Source of the DNA: Mesotaenium endlicherianum
Lineage: Eukaryota; Streptophyta; Zygnematophyceae; Zygnematales; Mesotaeniaceae
Length of the DNA stretch: 43,837 bases
NCBI GenBank assembly: GCA_009602735.1
Contig: WELA01011341.1
Span: forward strand, 601,639 to 645,475
Direction: 5' to 3'
A program made the translations under genes and the position numbers. Under the pieces are notes generated by a model, which saw nothing but the letters and a program-made list of their open reading frames with translations, ran no database searches and was not told where the DNA came from. This document shows positions 31,501 through 42,403 of this stretch, one piece after another. Numbering within the stretch: position 1 is the first letter of the stretch; each line of letters opens with the position of its first letter.

Positions 31501-32803
31501 GCAAGAAGAAGAAGCAGGAAGACATCCAGAAAGGCGTCTCTCCCCGGATGAGCTTCAAGTTTGCACTGGACCCTACTCCAGTCAAGCCAGCCGGTGCAGC
31601 AGGGACCCTTTCTGTAATACACATGCATCCTGCCCAAAGCTCCCCTCCTCTCCTCCCTTCCCTCCCCCCCCTGGTGACGAGGTCAAGTCAATGAAAAGGA
31701 GAAAGGAGAACGCTGTGGATCTCAGAGCTCGGAGCTCCTGCTTCCCCAGCAAGCCCTCAGCTGGCGCTGGCAGCTGTGCCCTTCCAGGGAGGAAACTCCT
31801 GTCTCCTGGGGCTTGTCGGACTCGCCAGCTTCACAAGACAGAATGTGCACAAGCACGAGCAGGGGTGGCAGGCTGGCACGGACGAGCTGGGCAATGCATA
31901 GCCAGGCAAGACTCTCTAGAGCCATGGCTTCACTATAAAGCCGTGGCTCAACCACAGAGCCACGAGTCTTATATAAAGCATGGCTCCGATACACAGCCAT
32001 GGCTATGCTATTAAGTATGGCTCCATAATAGAGGCGTGGCAAAATTACTGAAGGAATGGCTCTGCTGTAAAGCAAGGTACGCAATAGAGCCAAGGCTCTG
32101 CCGGCGGAACCACAGTTTTGAGGGAGGAGGCCTGGCTTCCGGGGAGGAGCCATGGCGGAGCCGACGACCCTTGACAGGGGCTAGTTAAGCTAGCACAAGC
32201 TCGTACCTGCAGGGACGATGATGAAGGAGCCGTCGGGGGACCACGAGAGGCGGCGGAAGAACGACGGGATGTTCTCGTCGTGAAACATATTGTACTTGAT
32301 CTTCTGCTGCACTCATTCCCGCCTCACGATCCTCGTCACCCGTCAGACGCGCAACCACGCACCTCCCTCTCGCCTCCCAGCTTTTCCCCAGCGTCCCCAC
32401 CCAGATCAGACTGATGCTTCTCCTCGCCTTGCCTCACCTCGCCTCCCTCCCCTCCCCTCCCCTCCCTTGCCCACCCCTCTCCCACGTATGTTGCTTACAT
32501 CACCACCAAGCAAGGCAGGCAGGCAGCCAGCATGGTAGATGCAGCCATTTTTGACTCTGTAAAGGTGGGTGGTGGAAACAGCCAGCCAAGTTGTGCATGC
32601 GCATGAACTCTCATCTCCAATGCCTGTTATCATGTTTGCTTGCAGAGAGCGTCCACAGCACTGGTGCACGGTTGCTGCAGCTTTTCTTTTGGTCAGCGAT
32701 AGAAGACTCACAGGAAGCTCCTTATTGGCAGCAGAAGCATCAGCTGCGCCATGCGCATCTGCTTCTCGCACTGCCGCTGCTCCTGCTGCTGGGTCTCCTC
32801 CTG

Positions 32804-32838
<35 letters not shown>

Positions 32839-35507
32839 TCTCCGGCTGCGCCTCCTGCTCCTGCTGCTCCTGCTGCTCCTCCTGCTCCTGGTGGTGGTGC
32901 TCCAGCTGCTGGTGCTAGAGAAGAGGATGATGCGGCAGCATGCCGCTTGCACAGAGTGTGGTGGCAGGAGTAGAGCTCCTTGCTGGTCCGGCCTTTGCCT
33001 TTGCAGCTACTGCGCGTGTAGATGCAGCAAGTCCTATCCGCGCTAATGGTGGCTAGGTACTGGCCCAGAGGGTCGCAGGCAACCCCCTGCACGTAGTGCT
33101 TGTGCTCTGTCAAGTAAGCCAGCACCGAACCTGCAGGGGAGGAGGAGGGGGAGAGGGTCGGGAGAGGCTTGGAACCGCAATGTGCACGAGCCTTGTATAC
33201 AGCCAACTGATGCAGTCAACCGAGATGTAATCAACCGGGACTAAGACATGTCACCACCGCCCGAGGGAGGGCACGTAGAAACGAGTGGAAAAGCTCATGC
33301 CACAGACCTCCCATATGGAGGGTCTCAGCAGCGGTGCCGACCAGAATCTGAGCCAGTAGCCACTGGCTCCCAGATTGGCTCCCGTGCTGGCCATTCCATA
33401 GTTGGCCCTCTTTGCGAGGGTAATGAGCTAGCGTTTGGACTCCTGAAGTGCAGTAATGGTCTACTATGCTTGTGTTGGAGCGCACAAGGAGGCTTGGGGG
33501 ATTGGAATAAGCTTCACATGACCACTCACTGAATGATAATGCCCTCAGCTGGAGTCCTGGGAAAAACTGCCAGAGGCTCCAGATGACCATCCACAAGATC
33601 AGATGCACTTAGCTACAGCCCTGTGGAAAGCTGCTGTAAGCTTTAAGCAGACGATGCCGTCCCCCATGGCTATGATAATGGATGTTGGTTGTTGAGAAAC
33701 ATAGAATTTGTTGTAGGTCGTGCAGCTTCTCACCTTTTGTAATGTCCCACACGATGCAGGTGTTGTCGACTGATCCGGAAACCAGCTGAGTACCATCGGC
33801 CGACCACCCCAAGTCCAGCACGTCCTTCTCGTGCCGGCTGAACCCCAATAACAAGATGCATATATGAATATAGAATACAATGATGAGGTCTAGGAAGTTA
33901 AAAAAGGTGATGACATGACAAATTTGTGATAACGTATGCTCATCCCCCTTCCCGAAACAAACAAGCAACAATGACGATGTCTACATCTATCACCTGATGC
34001 TCTCTCTGCACTACTTCTGACTCGAAAAAGTACAGTACAGTCCAGCATCTAATTCTAATGAAAATTGATTTGGATTGCTGAGAGACATTGCTACTCCAGA
34101 TCGTAGAACATATAGCGGCTTGTTCATTTCTCGTAGCACTCAAGACAAATTGCCATCTTCTTGTTCTGCAGTAGTATGCGTGGCTTGTGCACACGCCAGT
34201 GCACATAACATAATGATGTCCAACTCCCCAGGCTGAAGTGATAAGTGCTCCACAGCACGTGTCTTTGAGAAGTTGGTGAGATGCATGTGATCAGCGAGCA
34301 TGCTCACCAGCACAGTGAGGAACCCGAGTATGAGAGTGCAGAGAAGCCCTACCCTTGATGTCCCCAATAGTGGCCTCTGACTATAGTACTCACAGACTAA
34401 AACTGTCCCCTTATTGCCTGAAGCTCCCTTAGTGAAGACATATGGGGTGAATTGTGGAAGCTTCGAATGTACAGATCAGTCTTACACTTAAAAGCCGATG
34501 GAGGGGGTTGTGTTGAGGTAAACATATGAGGGACTGTATGATGAAGATCTTTGGATGTGAATGTCACTGCAACCCCTTCAAAGGATTCGAGACGGGCAAA
34601 TGTGGTGCTATTGATATGAGATAAGTTGACATGGAAGGTGACTAGGAAAGCTTGAGTTTGCATGTTACCTCAAAGTCCTCACAACTTTCCAGATGGAGGG
34701 GGATCCTTCAACATGTATCAGCTTCCAGAGTAGCAACTCTCCGCCTGCACAGCAGAAAGTTGAATGTAAGGGTATGACACGGCATGCCCTCCTCAAACCT
34801 CACGAACGCTATGTAAGCTCCTTAGGAAGATACGGTACACACTTGCAGCCTAATTACTCCCAAATCAATATTGGCCCTGCAAATTGGATAGATAACTTAA
34901 GAGTTGTGTGGCCGGTTACTCACCATCAGCTCCAGAGGCAATGTACTCTCCTGCACAGATGAAGTATTACTGTCAGCCTCCTCATGTGATCACTATCTAC
35001 TAATACCACCAAAGAGGAAACTATCCCAACATGCAGTAGTGAATCCTTAGGAAAGAGAGCAGTCATAATCCCACTACATACACCACCCTTACGAGTTCTG
35101 ATTTTGCAACTTATTTATCAAAGTGCCTGCTATTCGTATTTCCACCCGTAGAATTCAGGGTCAACTTTACGAGCTAATTCATACCTGTTGGAGAAAAGCG
35201 GACCACATTCACTGCATAATGGTGATGGCTTAGGCTAGCTTGGAATGTCACGACGGGAGTCCCATCTTCATCGCCAGTCAGTTTCCACAACTGCAGACAG
35301 GAAAATATGCCGGTTATGGACATAGTATGAATTGTTCCAATCACATTCATCTGCTTCAAAAAAAAATTGGTTCAGAAGAAATTCCAAGATGTCTACCTTA
35401 ATGTCTTTATCAGCTCCTCCTGTCGCAAGTAACCCAGCACGATCAAAATCAAGTGACAAGATAGGGTCCTTCCCATGCCAAAGTATCTGCAAAGTCTTTG
35501 CCTTCAT
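26231..35507 (-). CDS. FAS2: CAF-1 p60 homologue (FAS2/CHAF1B), WD40 histone chaperone subunit
   Basis: Twelve exons, read leftwards: 35507-35397, 35290-35185, 34950-34924, 34744-34669, 33837-33734, 33130-32712, 32303-32207, 31498-31426, 29205-29090, 28414-28261, 27328-27228, 26907-26231. All have GT-AG borders and phases that agree, giving 686 residues. Family hallmarks include [127 protein letters not shown] and [12 protein letters not shown]. Seven or so WD40 repeats form the propeller; CAF-1 deposits H3-H4 behind replication forks in the nucleus. It is longer than its plant and animal relatives (about 490-560 residues) because of an Ala/Gly-rich insert (residues about 206-277) and a long tail. 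RITP motifs at residues 525 and 671 resemble the ASF1-binding B-like motif. Start is the exon 1 ATG. Confidence 0.95.
27868..27931 (+). repeat. G-run cluster in FAS2 intron 10
   Basis: Five or more runs of 4-9 G separated by A-rich spacers (GGGGGGGGG, then GGGGGAAAAAGGGG, GGGGGAAAAAGGGGG). The G-rich strand is the template strand for FAS2. This arrangement is able in principle to form a G-quadruplex. Confidence 0.6.
28426..28509. repeat. (CA)n/(GCAC)n microsatellite
   Basis: Mixed CACG and pure CA repeat just upstream (sense strand) of FAS2 exon 10; the sense strand reads TG repeats up to about 12 bases before the acceptor at 28414. Confidence 0.95.
29234..29936. other. Assembly gap (703 N) in FAS2 intron 8
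   Basis: A run of N flanked on both sides by C-runs carrying the same CTCGCCCCCCC word, so the missing piece is probably a C-rich repeat. Sequence on both sides belongs to FAS2 intron 8, since exon 9 resumes at 29205. Open frames crossing it are meaningless. Confidence 0.95.
31023..31061. repeat. (CG)n(TG)n microsatellite in FAS2 intron 8
   Basis: Alternating purine-pyrimidine tract, GC then TG repeats, a Z-DNA-prone composition. Confidence 0.9.
31910..32110. repeat. Degenerate short tandem repeat in FAS2 intron 7
   Basis: About nine diverged copies of a ~22-base unit built on (A)GCC(A/G)TGGCT followed by a TATAAAGC-like or TATTAAG-like spacer. Examples are AGAGCCATGGCTTCACTATA, GCCGTGGCTCAACCAC and CAGCCATGGCTATGC. 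GCCATGGC is palindromic, so adjacent units can pair. Confidence 0.7.
32757..32935. repeat. Trinucleotide (CTG/CTC)-rich tract inside FAS2 exon 6
   Basis: The plus strand reads CTGCTGCTGCTGCTG with CTC interruptions. On the coding strand it gives runs of Ala and Gly codons (residues about 206-262). It keeps frame, so it is translated as a low-complexity loop before the FHDEN segment. Confidence 0.9.
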
Positions 35508-36995
35508 CTTATGGCGACCTAATCACTCGGTTCACCTACTGGGGACTTGATGCATGAGATTCGGACCATAATTTCTCGCACATTGAAGGCTGATGATTCA
35601 ACCCTCCAACGTCCCCAAGATGAGAGTAGCGTCTACAGGACGACAATGAACACGAGTGTCACGAGAAAGAGCAGTTCATATTTATTTTGAGGGGGAGCCC
35701 TATTTGTGGTGGAGTAGTTCCTAAGCTCTCCCCGACAACGTGTCTGAGGAGCCTTAATACGAGTTAGCTCCAACTAGTATCAAAATCGGCCTCGTAAGTT
35801 TTCGTCGAGGGGGGAACGAGTGCACATTGGGATCGGAAATTCGTAAGTCGGGTAGCCTTGAGCGCCAAAATGAGTTTGCTGTTCGGATGCAAGGACCGTC
35901 CGATACCATCCTCGAATTGCTCGCCAAGCCCTGCTTCATTTAGGAGTGGAGCTTCTGCAAAAAGTATTTTGCGACTGCTTGCTTTGTAACTAACTGTGCA
36001 AAATGCACCTTCATTGACAGCGTACGGTTGGGGTACCTCCCCAGCAGACCCAGCCAAGCGCGTTCGCACTCGAAAGCGCTGCAGCACTCGTGTTTCTAGA
36101 AGCATGGCAGTGGGCACTTGAGGTTCATATGTCGTACTCTGTGTGGTTCAGATGTTGTGCACAGTTCATGCTACAATACAGTTCATGGTATGATACGGTT
36201 GATTCAGCGCACTAATTTAGCGTAGATCTGTTAGATTTCCTCGTAAGAAGAGAACGCACAGCGTGTTCTACACCGTTCAGATATCGCTCAGCTTTGCTTC
36301 TACTTCGTCCTCATGCTGTGGTTTTAAGCAGGAACTTCTGGCGATTAGTCAGCCAACCCGATCTTGAAGACCTTTGTGATCCGAAGCTGTAGCTAGAGGA
36401 CCTGTCCAAAACGATCAGCTTCTGAGGTGTTTTGTTCGTTCTCAGTTTTACAGATCGTTATCTTCCTTGGGGTTAGAGGGGGGCCTGTCTTGACACCATC
36501 AAGTACCAGTGCAAGGAGCTGAAAGTATCTGTTGTAGGAGAGATCTCTGAACGATTGGCTAAGGACAGATGGCAAGGTGGGGGGAAGGGGATCCTCGGTG
36601 GGTGGTATCAGAGAGAACAGATGGACAGAATGTCAACGGCTGGCATTGGTGAGAATATGTAGTCAGGCGCCGGCTTCTTTGCTACCGTTTCATTTTCCCG
36701 TGGTCTGGCAGATGTATTCTTAGATCCGGTCTCAAGGCTGTTTTACAAGAATAAGGGCTGAATGGTGACAGCTGGCAGCTTCCTATTCGTCATCTAACAG
36801 TTGTAATCGGGTCGAAAGGGAAGGAGAGGGGCGGTTGTGATCGTGACTTGGTGAAGGTTTTCTCATTTGTACAGTTTGGTCATGCTACTTTTTAATTCAT
36901 TTAACGCCAGTTCAAAAGTTCTGCCAACATTCATTTTCATTCACTTTTCATGTCGTATAGAAGCTGGCGCTTTAATCAAGACTCATCCTTTTTAG
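35508..36995. promoter_or_regulatory. Shared upstream region of two divergent genes
   Basis: Lies between the FAS2 start codon (minus strand) and the first resolved exon of the Aha1-domain gene (plus strand). A bidirectional promoter and the missing first exon of the plus-strand gene should lie here. A minus-strand frame at 35764-36105 (113 codons from ATG) is noted separately. No TATA box or other convincing site was identified. Confidence 0.4.
35764..36105 (-). CDS. Possible 113-residue frame upstream of FAS2, unrecognised
   Basis: ATG at 36105-36103 begins MLLETRVLQRFRVRTRLAG; stop at 35764. It is on the FAS2 strand, about 260 bases upstream of its start codon. Composition is ordinary, with no motif, membrane segment or repeat. 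It could be a small upstream gene, an upstream frame in the FAS2 leader, or chance. I lean to chance. Confidence 0.2.
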   Translation of the reverse strand: MLLETRVLQRFRVRTRLAGSAGEVPQPYAVNEGAFCTVSYKASSRKILFAEAPLLNEAGLGEQFEDGIGRSLHPNSKLILALKATRLTNFRSQCALVPPSTKTYEADFDTSWS

Positions 36996-39033
36996 CGATT
37001 TTGGAACAGGACCGAGAAGAGTTACACAGCTTGGGCAAAGGAGCGAATACAAGTTCTTGTCACAGGCATTGCCTCTGAACCTGATCCATCCTTTGGCGTG
37101 GCCACTATCACAGGATTGAAAAGAATGGATGGCGAGGTAGGAAAGGATGGCAAACCTTCTCACCCTCCTCCACTTCTGTGACAAAGACCTCCCTTTCCAA
37201 GGAAAAGACTCCTCAATCTTTCTTTCACTTACTCGTTCACTGGATCAGACTTCTCTCACACCCAGGGGTGCTAGCACTGGACCTTGTATATCCGGTCTTT
37301 TCTCGTGGAAGGGATGGAAGCTTGCACTTTTTGCCCTTCAATGGGTTCACTTATATCCCAGAGCACCACGTGTATGTCTGTGAAGTCATGTGTAGGATGA
37401 ACTGAAGAAGACTATCGACTAGATTTCCTGGCATAGGCATCAGGATCAGGTTCCATATTCTTTGCCTCCGTTGTTATAGGCTTTTGACTCTCTCACCATA
37501 AGTTTTTGACGCCCTCGCCGTAGGCCTTGACTCCCTCACCATGGGCCTTGACTCCCCCGCCATAGGCCTTGACTCCCTCGCTGTTGGCCTTGACACCCTT
37601 CCCAACACACAAGACCTTCTGCCCGTCTCGTAGCCTTAGGCAGAGGGAGTGTCATGGTCCCGTTCAGTATGCATATACGCAAACATTTACACTCACGCTC
37701 ACACTCTCACATATGCATGCATGCATGTATCTGGGGGTTTGAGTGGAGATACATGTGGATGTATATTGGATAACTAGCTCGGCTACTGCGCACGTGTGTG
37801 AACTTGTGGGCGGGAGGTACATTACTATAATGGGATGCTTGAAAAGATAGGGCACACAAAGCCTGTGGGCCGGAGCGGTGTCGCTTGCTCATTAGCCTTT
37901 GAAGTGCTCGGAAATGCAGAACTGCGAGGCCAGCCGATCAGATTTGGATTGCCTTCTAGCAAGTGGAATGTTTAAGGTCTACTTTTTGAGGAACATTCAT
38001 CTCAGCCCGGGGCACACACATGCCGGTAGAGTGTGCAAGTTGAGAGTGGCCAACTTCCTCTTGAAGGACTGGGAGGTGATTTCATTCAGCTGCTGAGCTT
38101 CCTCAGTATAGTCTCAGTGCACGAGGGCACAGGTGCTGTGCGTTCCTTGTTGTTCCTTATAGTAACACCTTATGCTCAGGAAAGAAGACGCTTGAAGAAT
38201 CCGGAGCCGAAAAGGTGTTGTTATGTTTGCATTGGTGGAACTTCTCGCGCACGTACGCAGATTTTCACACAGACTCTGTGCGCTTTTCTGCGGAGGAAGG
38301 GAGCAAGAGAGGGTGAGGGAAGGAAAGGAGGAGGGGGGGCGGGGAAGTGGAGGGGCAAAAGGTGAAACCGGGAGAGGTAGAGAAAGTCAGAGGGAGGGGG
38401 AAGAGAGAGGAGTGCAAGGGAGGAAGAGAAGAGAAAGGGGGGGCAAGAGGGAGAGAGAGAGGGAGAGAGGGTGAGAGTGTGAGGGAAAGCATATAGATTC
38501 CTTCCTGACCAAGTCTAGTCTAATAGGTGGTGGGTTTGAGGGGGCAAAACTTTGCAGCAGGTGTTCACACCTGACAATGACAGAAATTGAGCTTGTGAGC
38601 CTTGGCAGGAGGAAGGGGAGCGAGGCTAGGGGAAGAGGCCGTTAGTGAAGGAAAAAGAGGCTGTCAGTGACATCGGCATTCTCTTTTTCTCATCCGCTCG
38701 TCTGCTCTTGGGCGCGGCGTGTGTGCTTTGTGCATGCAGGTGAGCATAAGCACAAGGAAGGGCAACAAGCGGTTCGTGCAGTACGACCTCTCCGTCACCC
38801 TGAGCTGGCAGGGCGAGACCGTGAACCCCGTCTCGTCAGAGGCGGAGACCATAAAGGGGGAGGTCAAGCTCGCCGAGTTTGCCAACGACAACGACGTCGA
38901 CGACTACATGTTCGAGGTCACTGTTGAGGGGCAGGGGCAGGCGCACGATCGGCTCAAGGTGGCCATGCGCGACACGAGAGGGGAGATTGTCGAGAGGATG
39001 CATCAGATCCTGGAGGAGCTCCACCAGAAGTAG
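36996..39033 (+). CDS. Aha1 N-terminal domain protein (HSP90 ATPase activator-like), 5' exon missing
   Basis: Two exons are resolved: 36996-37136 (acceptor TTTTTAG, donor GAG/GTAGGA) and 38740-39033 (acceptor GCATGCAG), joined in phase 0; TAG stop. They encode FWNRTEKSYTAWAKERI, then GLKRMDGE followed by VSISTRKGNKRFVQYDLSV. After that come a beta-rich segment and a C-terminal helix (RGEIVERMHQILEELHQK). This matches the Aha1 N-terminal domain (W-x-W/EK...WAKERL, then the RKGK-x-x-x-YDL strand), which binds the HSP90 middle domain and stimulates its ATPase in the cytosol. The protein stops after this domain, with no C-terminal Aha1 (START-like) domain, like plant single-domain relatives (Arabidopsis At5g58110, from memory). 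An in-frame TAG just before 36996 shows that an upstream exon must exist; I could not place it. Confidence 0.82.
37484..37607. repeat. 21-bp tandem repeat in the Aha1-like gene intron
   Basis: About six units on the pattern TTGACTCCCTCRCCATRGGCC, with the outer units degenerate. It is intronic (37137-38739), not part of the coding sequence. Confidence 0.85.
38291..38489 (+). repeat. Long purine (GA) tract in the same intron
   Basis: About 200 bases almost wholly A and G on the plus (sense) strand, with GAGAGAGAGGGAGAGAGGG near the end. It lies about 250 bases before the acceptor at 38739. Such tracts can form triplex DNA; on the RNA they are GA-rich splicing-enhancer-like. Confidence 0.85.
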
Positions 39034-40293
39034 TGTGAATCATCGTGAAACTTATGATTGCGAGCCCGTCAGTTGTCAGTGCGAGCCACGTTTCGTGCGA
39101 GTCAGTCTGCTCGGGATGCTTTTGTGCTTGAGCCACTTGAGGTAAGCAGCCGAGAAATGGAGCAGGGAATGTTCCCGAAGCTGCCACTGCTGTTGCTATG
39201 CAGGCTGGCTTGCTGGCTGCTGTCATCAAGGCCCTCTGGAGCTGTTGTTGTCATTATGGGTGGCATGGGTGGCAGTGGGCATCATGTGAAGCCTCAGGCT
39301 CTCGGAGGGTTCACCTAGAGCTTTGTGGTGGCAGCGCTACGATCTTTTATTCGAGTGGGTATTGCCAGGTATAGATAGGGAAAGCAGGTCAAGGAACGAT
39401 TCTCGGTCGGGTCACTTTGGAAGCCGCTGCAAACGCGCTAGGTTTTGATACGCTGATATTTCTATATATGTTGGGGTGTGGAATGTTGAGGAGTGGAGCA
39501 GATGCTATTCATCACTTGGCAGGTGCAAAGTTTTGTCGATGTAATGTGAGAGCAAGTTATATAAACTGTTTGATCCGCCTACTGGCGTTGCTTTAAGCCA
39601 TGGGCACTGCTTTAGAGGACACTGGCGTATCCTTGCCGGTGTGGTGCTACCAGAATTGTCGGCTTTTATAGATCAATTTCACTCTGTAGCCATTCCCGGC
39701 TGTGTAACTTTCTACTGCACCTTGTCTTCTACTATCACTTTGGCTGCTTTACGCTCTAATATTGCTTTCAAAGGGTTCTCAACGAAGAGTAACTTTTCCT
39801 TACTATTGAAACCTCGAGCAAATTATACAGAGGCATGCTGGTACGTTGCGACAAGTAAAGAGACGTCAAATAATATCAAGAAACAATAGATTTGGGTAAA
39901 CTTCATGGAAGTAAGGCTAATGTAACATCAGCTCGTACATCACAATAAGCTCATACAACAGATAATGCAGCCATACATCAGGCTGGTACATGCCATGCAT
40001 CCTACAACAATGACCGACAGAAAGCATGGCAGACACGATGACAAGCTGTGGTCAGGAACTATGCTTTGATATATGCATAGGAGGGGGAAGCGGGCAGAAA
40101 ACGGCAATAGTAGTAGGGGACAAACTTCCTGTACAAGCGTGATAGAATACACTAAAATATCGCTGGAGTAACAATACGATATATATGATACGGTCCCTGG
40201 TGTGGCCTCCATGAGGCGAAGGCAATGAACATGGTTCGCACCAGTTTTGCACAACGGAGCCCAAACAGGCGAGGCGGCACTCTTCAGTCCACC
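39034..40293. other. Gene-free stretch between convergent genes
   Basis: Contains 3' untranslated sequence of the Aha1-like gene and of the LMBRD2-like gene. A 53-codon stretch at 39157-39318 with a hydrophobic start was considered and not called. No RNA gene or repeat was recognised. Confidence 0.5.
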
Positions 40294-42361
40294 TTACCCA
40301 AAGTTTCCACTGCCGCTACTGCCGCTTCCGCCGCTGCCGAAGGTGCCCCCGTTGGTGCCCCTCTGCCCCGCCTTCAGCAAGCTGTACGTGTGGCCCTCGC
40401 GCTCCGCGTCCGCCTCTCCGCCTCCCCTCTTCTTTGTCTTCAGCCCCTCGAATATGCTGTCCAGGCTCGGCGTGCCGGCGCCTCCTCCGGATGAGGCCGG
40501 TCTCGACGAAGCCGATCGCCGAGGCTGGTACGGCTGCTGCTGGTACTGATGGTCCCGCGACTGCTGCGACGTAGAAGACGACGACAGCGGCCCCTGCAGC
40601 CAGCTGGCAGCCCCGCCGCCGCCTCCGCTGTCCTCGGCCCTCCACGCGCTCCCCCGCACCTTGCTTGTGAAGTCCTTCAGCTTCGACTTCATGGAGTCCC
40701 AGCGCGTCTCCAGGAGCCCCTCGTTCTCAGAAGACCGCCTCTGCGTCTCGGGAGCAAAGCCCGCTGGGGGGGGCCCCTGGGGGAACAGCGAGAAGGGGGC
40801 GGAGGAGGAGGAGGAGGTGGGTGGAGGGGCCAGCCCGCCGGCTCGTTGGGAGGCTTTTGGGGGCAGCGGGGCAGCAGGGTTGACCCCGTGCTGCTGCAGG
40901 CGAGCTCTGGAGGAGAAGTACTCGTTGTCCTGCTGGGTGCCTGTCTGCGCAGCAGGGTCGCGCCCCAGTGAGATCAGATCCCCCGAGTTGTTCCTGACAG
41001 GCGGCCGCGCGTGGTCCCCGGCCCCCCCTCCGGCGCGGGCGCCGGCTGGCCGCGCGTCGAGCGGGTCGATCAGGTTCCTCGGCGCGAGCAGCGACGAGCT
41101 GGACCGGCCTAGGACCGCCAGGTCAGCAGCTGAGCTGGCCTTGCCGGGGTGGCCGTGGGGCCCCTTGGCAGCCACGTCGCGCTTGAGCGCGTACTTGGCG
41201 GCAATGACGTCCTTGGTGGCGCCACCTGGCAGCTCCATGGGGCTCGAACCCTTGAGCGTGGCGTACAGGCTCGCCATCATGTCCCTCGCCTCCCGCGGAT
41301 TGAGAGGCGGCGATTTCGACGGCGCCTTGCTGGGATCCGCAGCAGGGTGCAGCGGCGAGGCTGTGCCGCTCTGCTCAGTAGTAGAGGAGCAAGGTACAAT
41401 TTTCACATGCTTGTTTGTTATGCACAACGTTTTCGCTCATGTACGACATAGACTGTTCATCTTGTACGCCCGCCATGCAACGCCGTCGGAAACACATGCG
41501 CTGCAGCATTACTGCGTGGCGCGTGGCGTGAACACGTTGCACTGAGGGGGAAAGAGGAAGGAGAGGCGGGCTAGTCCAGAGGCGGCAGCCGCATGCAAGT
41601 GAGAGGAGAAAGAGCTTGGGAGCATGTGCCATTGCCAGGTGGCACGCCGTGGAGCAGCCACTGCCACACACAGAAGAACAAGATTGTGCCAGGCATGCAC
41701 TTGAGCGGCAGTCCACTCAGATAGCCAGGGCAGAGCAGACCGACACGCACTCTCTCACACTCTATCGCCCTCCCTTCATATTTCTTGCCCTCTTACTTTG
41801 CGAGCTAAGCCCTCAATCAGAATAGATGCACGCCAGCTGACTTCACCATGCGGAAGAAACGAATCCAATCGTGCAAAAAGAAATTGAACCTGCACAGGAG
41901 CAACAGCAGCAGCCAGCCTGACGGCGCATGATAGCAGATCGGTGGTCGGAGCCTATGCCGACAATCGCTTCAGTTGACGTGCCTGCCATCCACTAATGTA
42001 GCTACATATACATATATCTCCACATGTGCATAATAAACATGTCTAATTCTATACATACATACATACAGGCATACGTACCCACATTCATACAGACGCGCAT
42101 AAACGCACACATTTTCATCACACATCATCCTGTCCTGCAAGTTACTGGCTCGCAAAATTTAAGGGGGAGCAGAGGGCGGAATAACCCACGGGGGAGGGGG
42201 TGATGACAGGTGTCAGCGGGTTGGAAGCCTCGAGGTCGTCAGAGCCCGCAAAGTGGCGAGCCAGCGGCACCGTGTTCTCGCCTATCGCCATCCCCCTGTC
42301 CAGGCTGGCACGCTCTGCTCCCAGTCGTCCTCACACCCACCCGCATCCACGCATACAAAAA

Positions 42362-42403
<42 letters not shown>

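Noticed and set aside
36474-36660. Open plus-strand stretch ending MDRMSTAGIGENM as the first Aha1-like exon
   Set aside because: The plausible donor (ATTG/GTGAGA) leaves phase 1, while the exon at 36996 needs phase 0, and the residues do not resemble the family N-terminus.
39157-39318. 53-codon frame with a hydrophobic N-terminus after the Aha1-like stop
   Set aside because: It lies in the probable 3' untranslated region, has no partner exon or motif, and its Gly/Met-rich end looks accidental.
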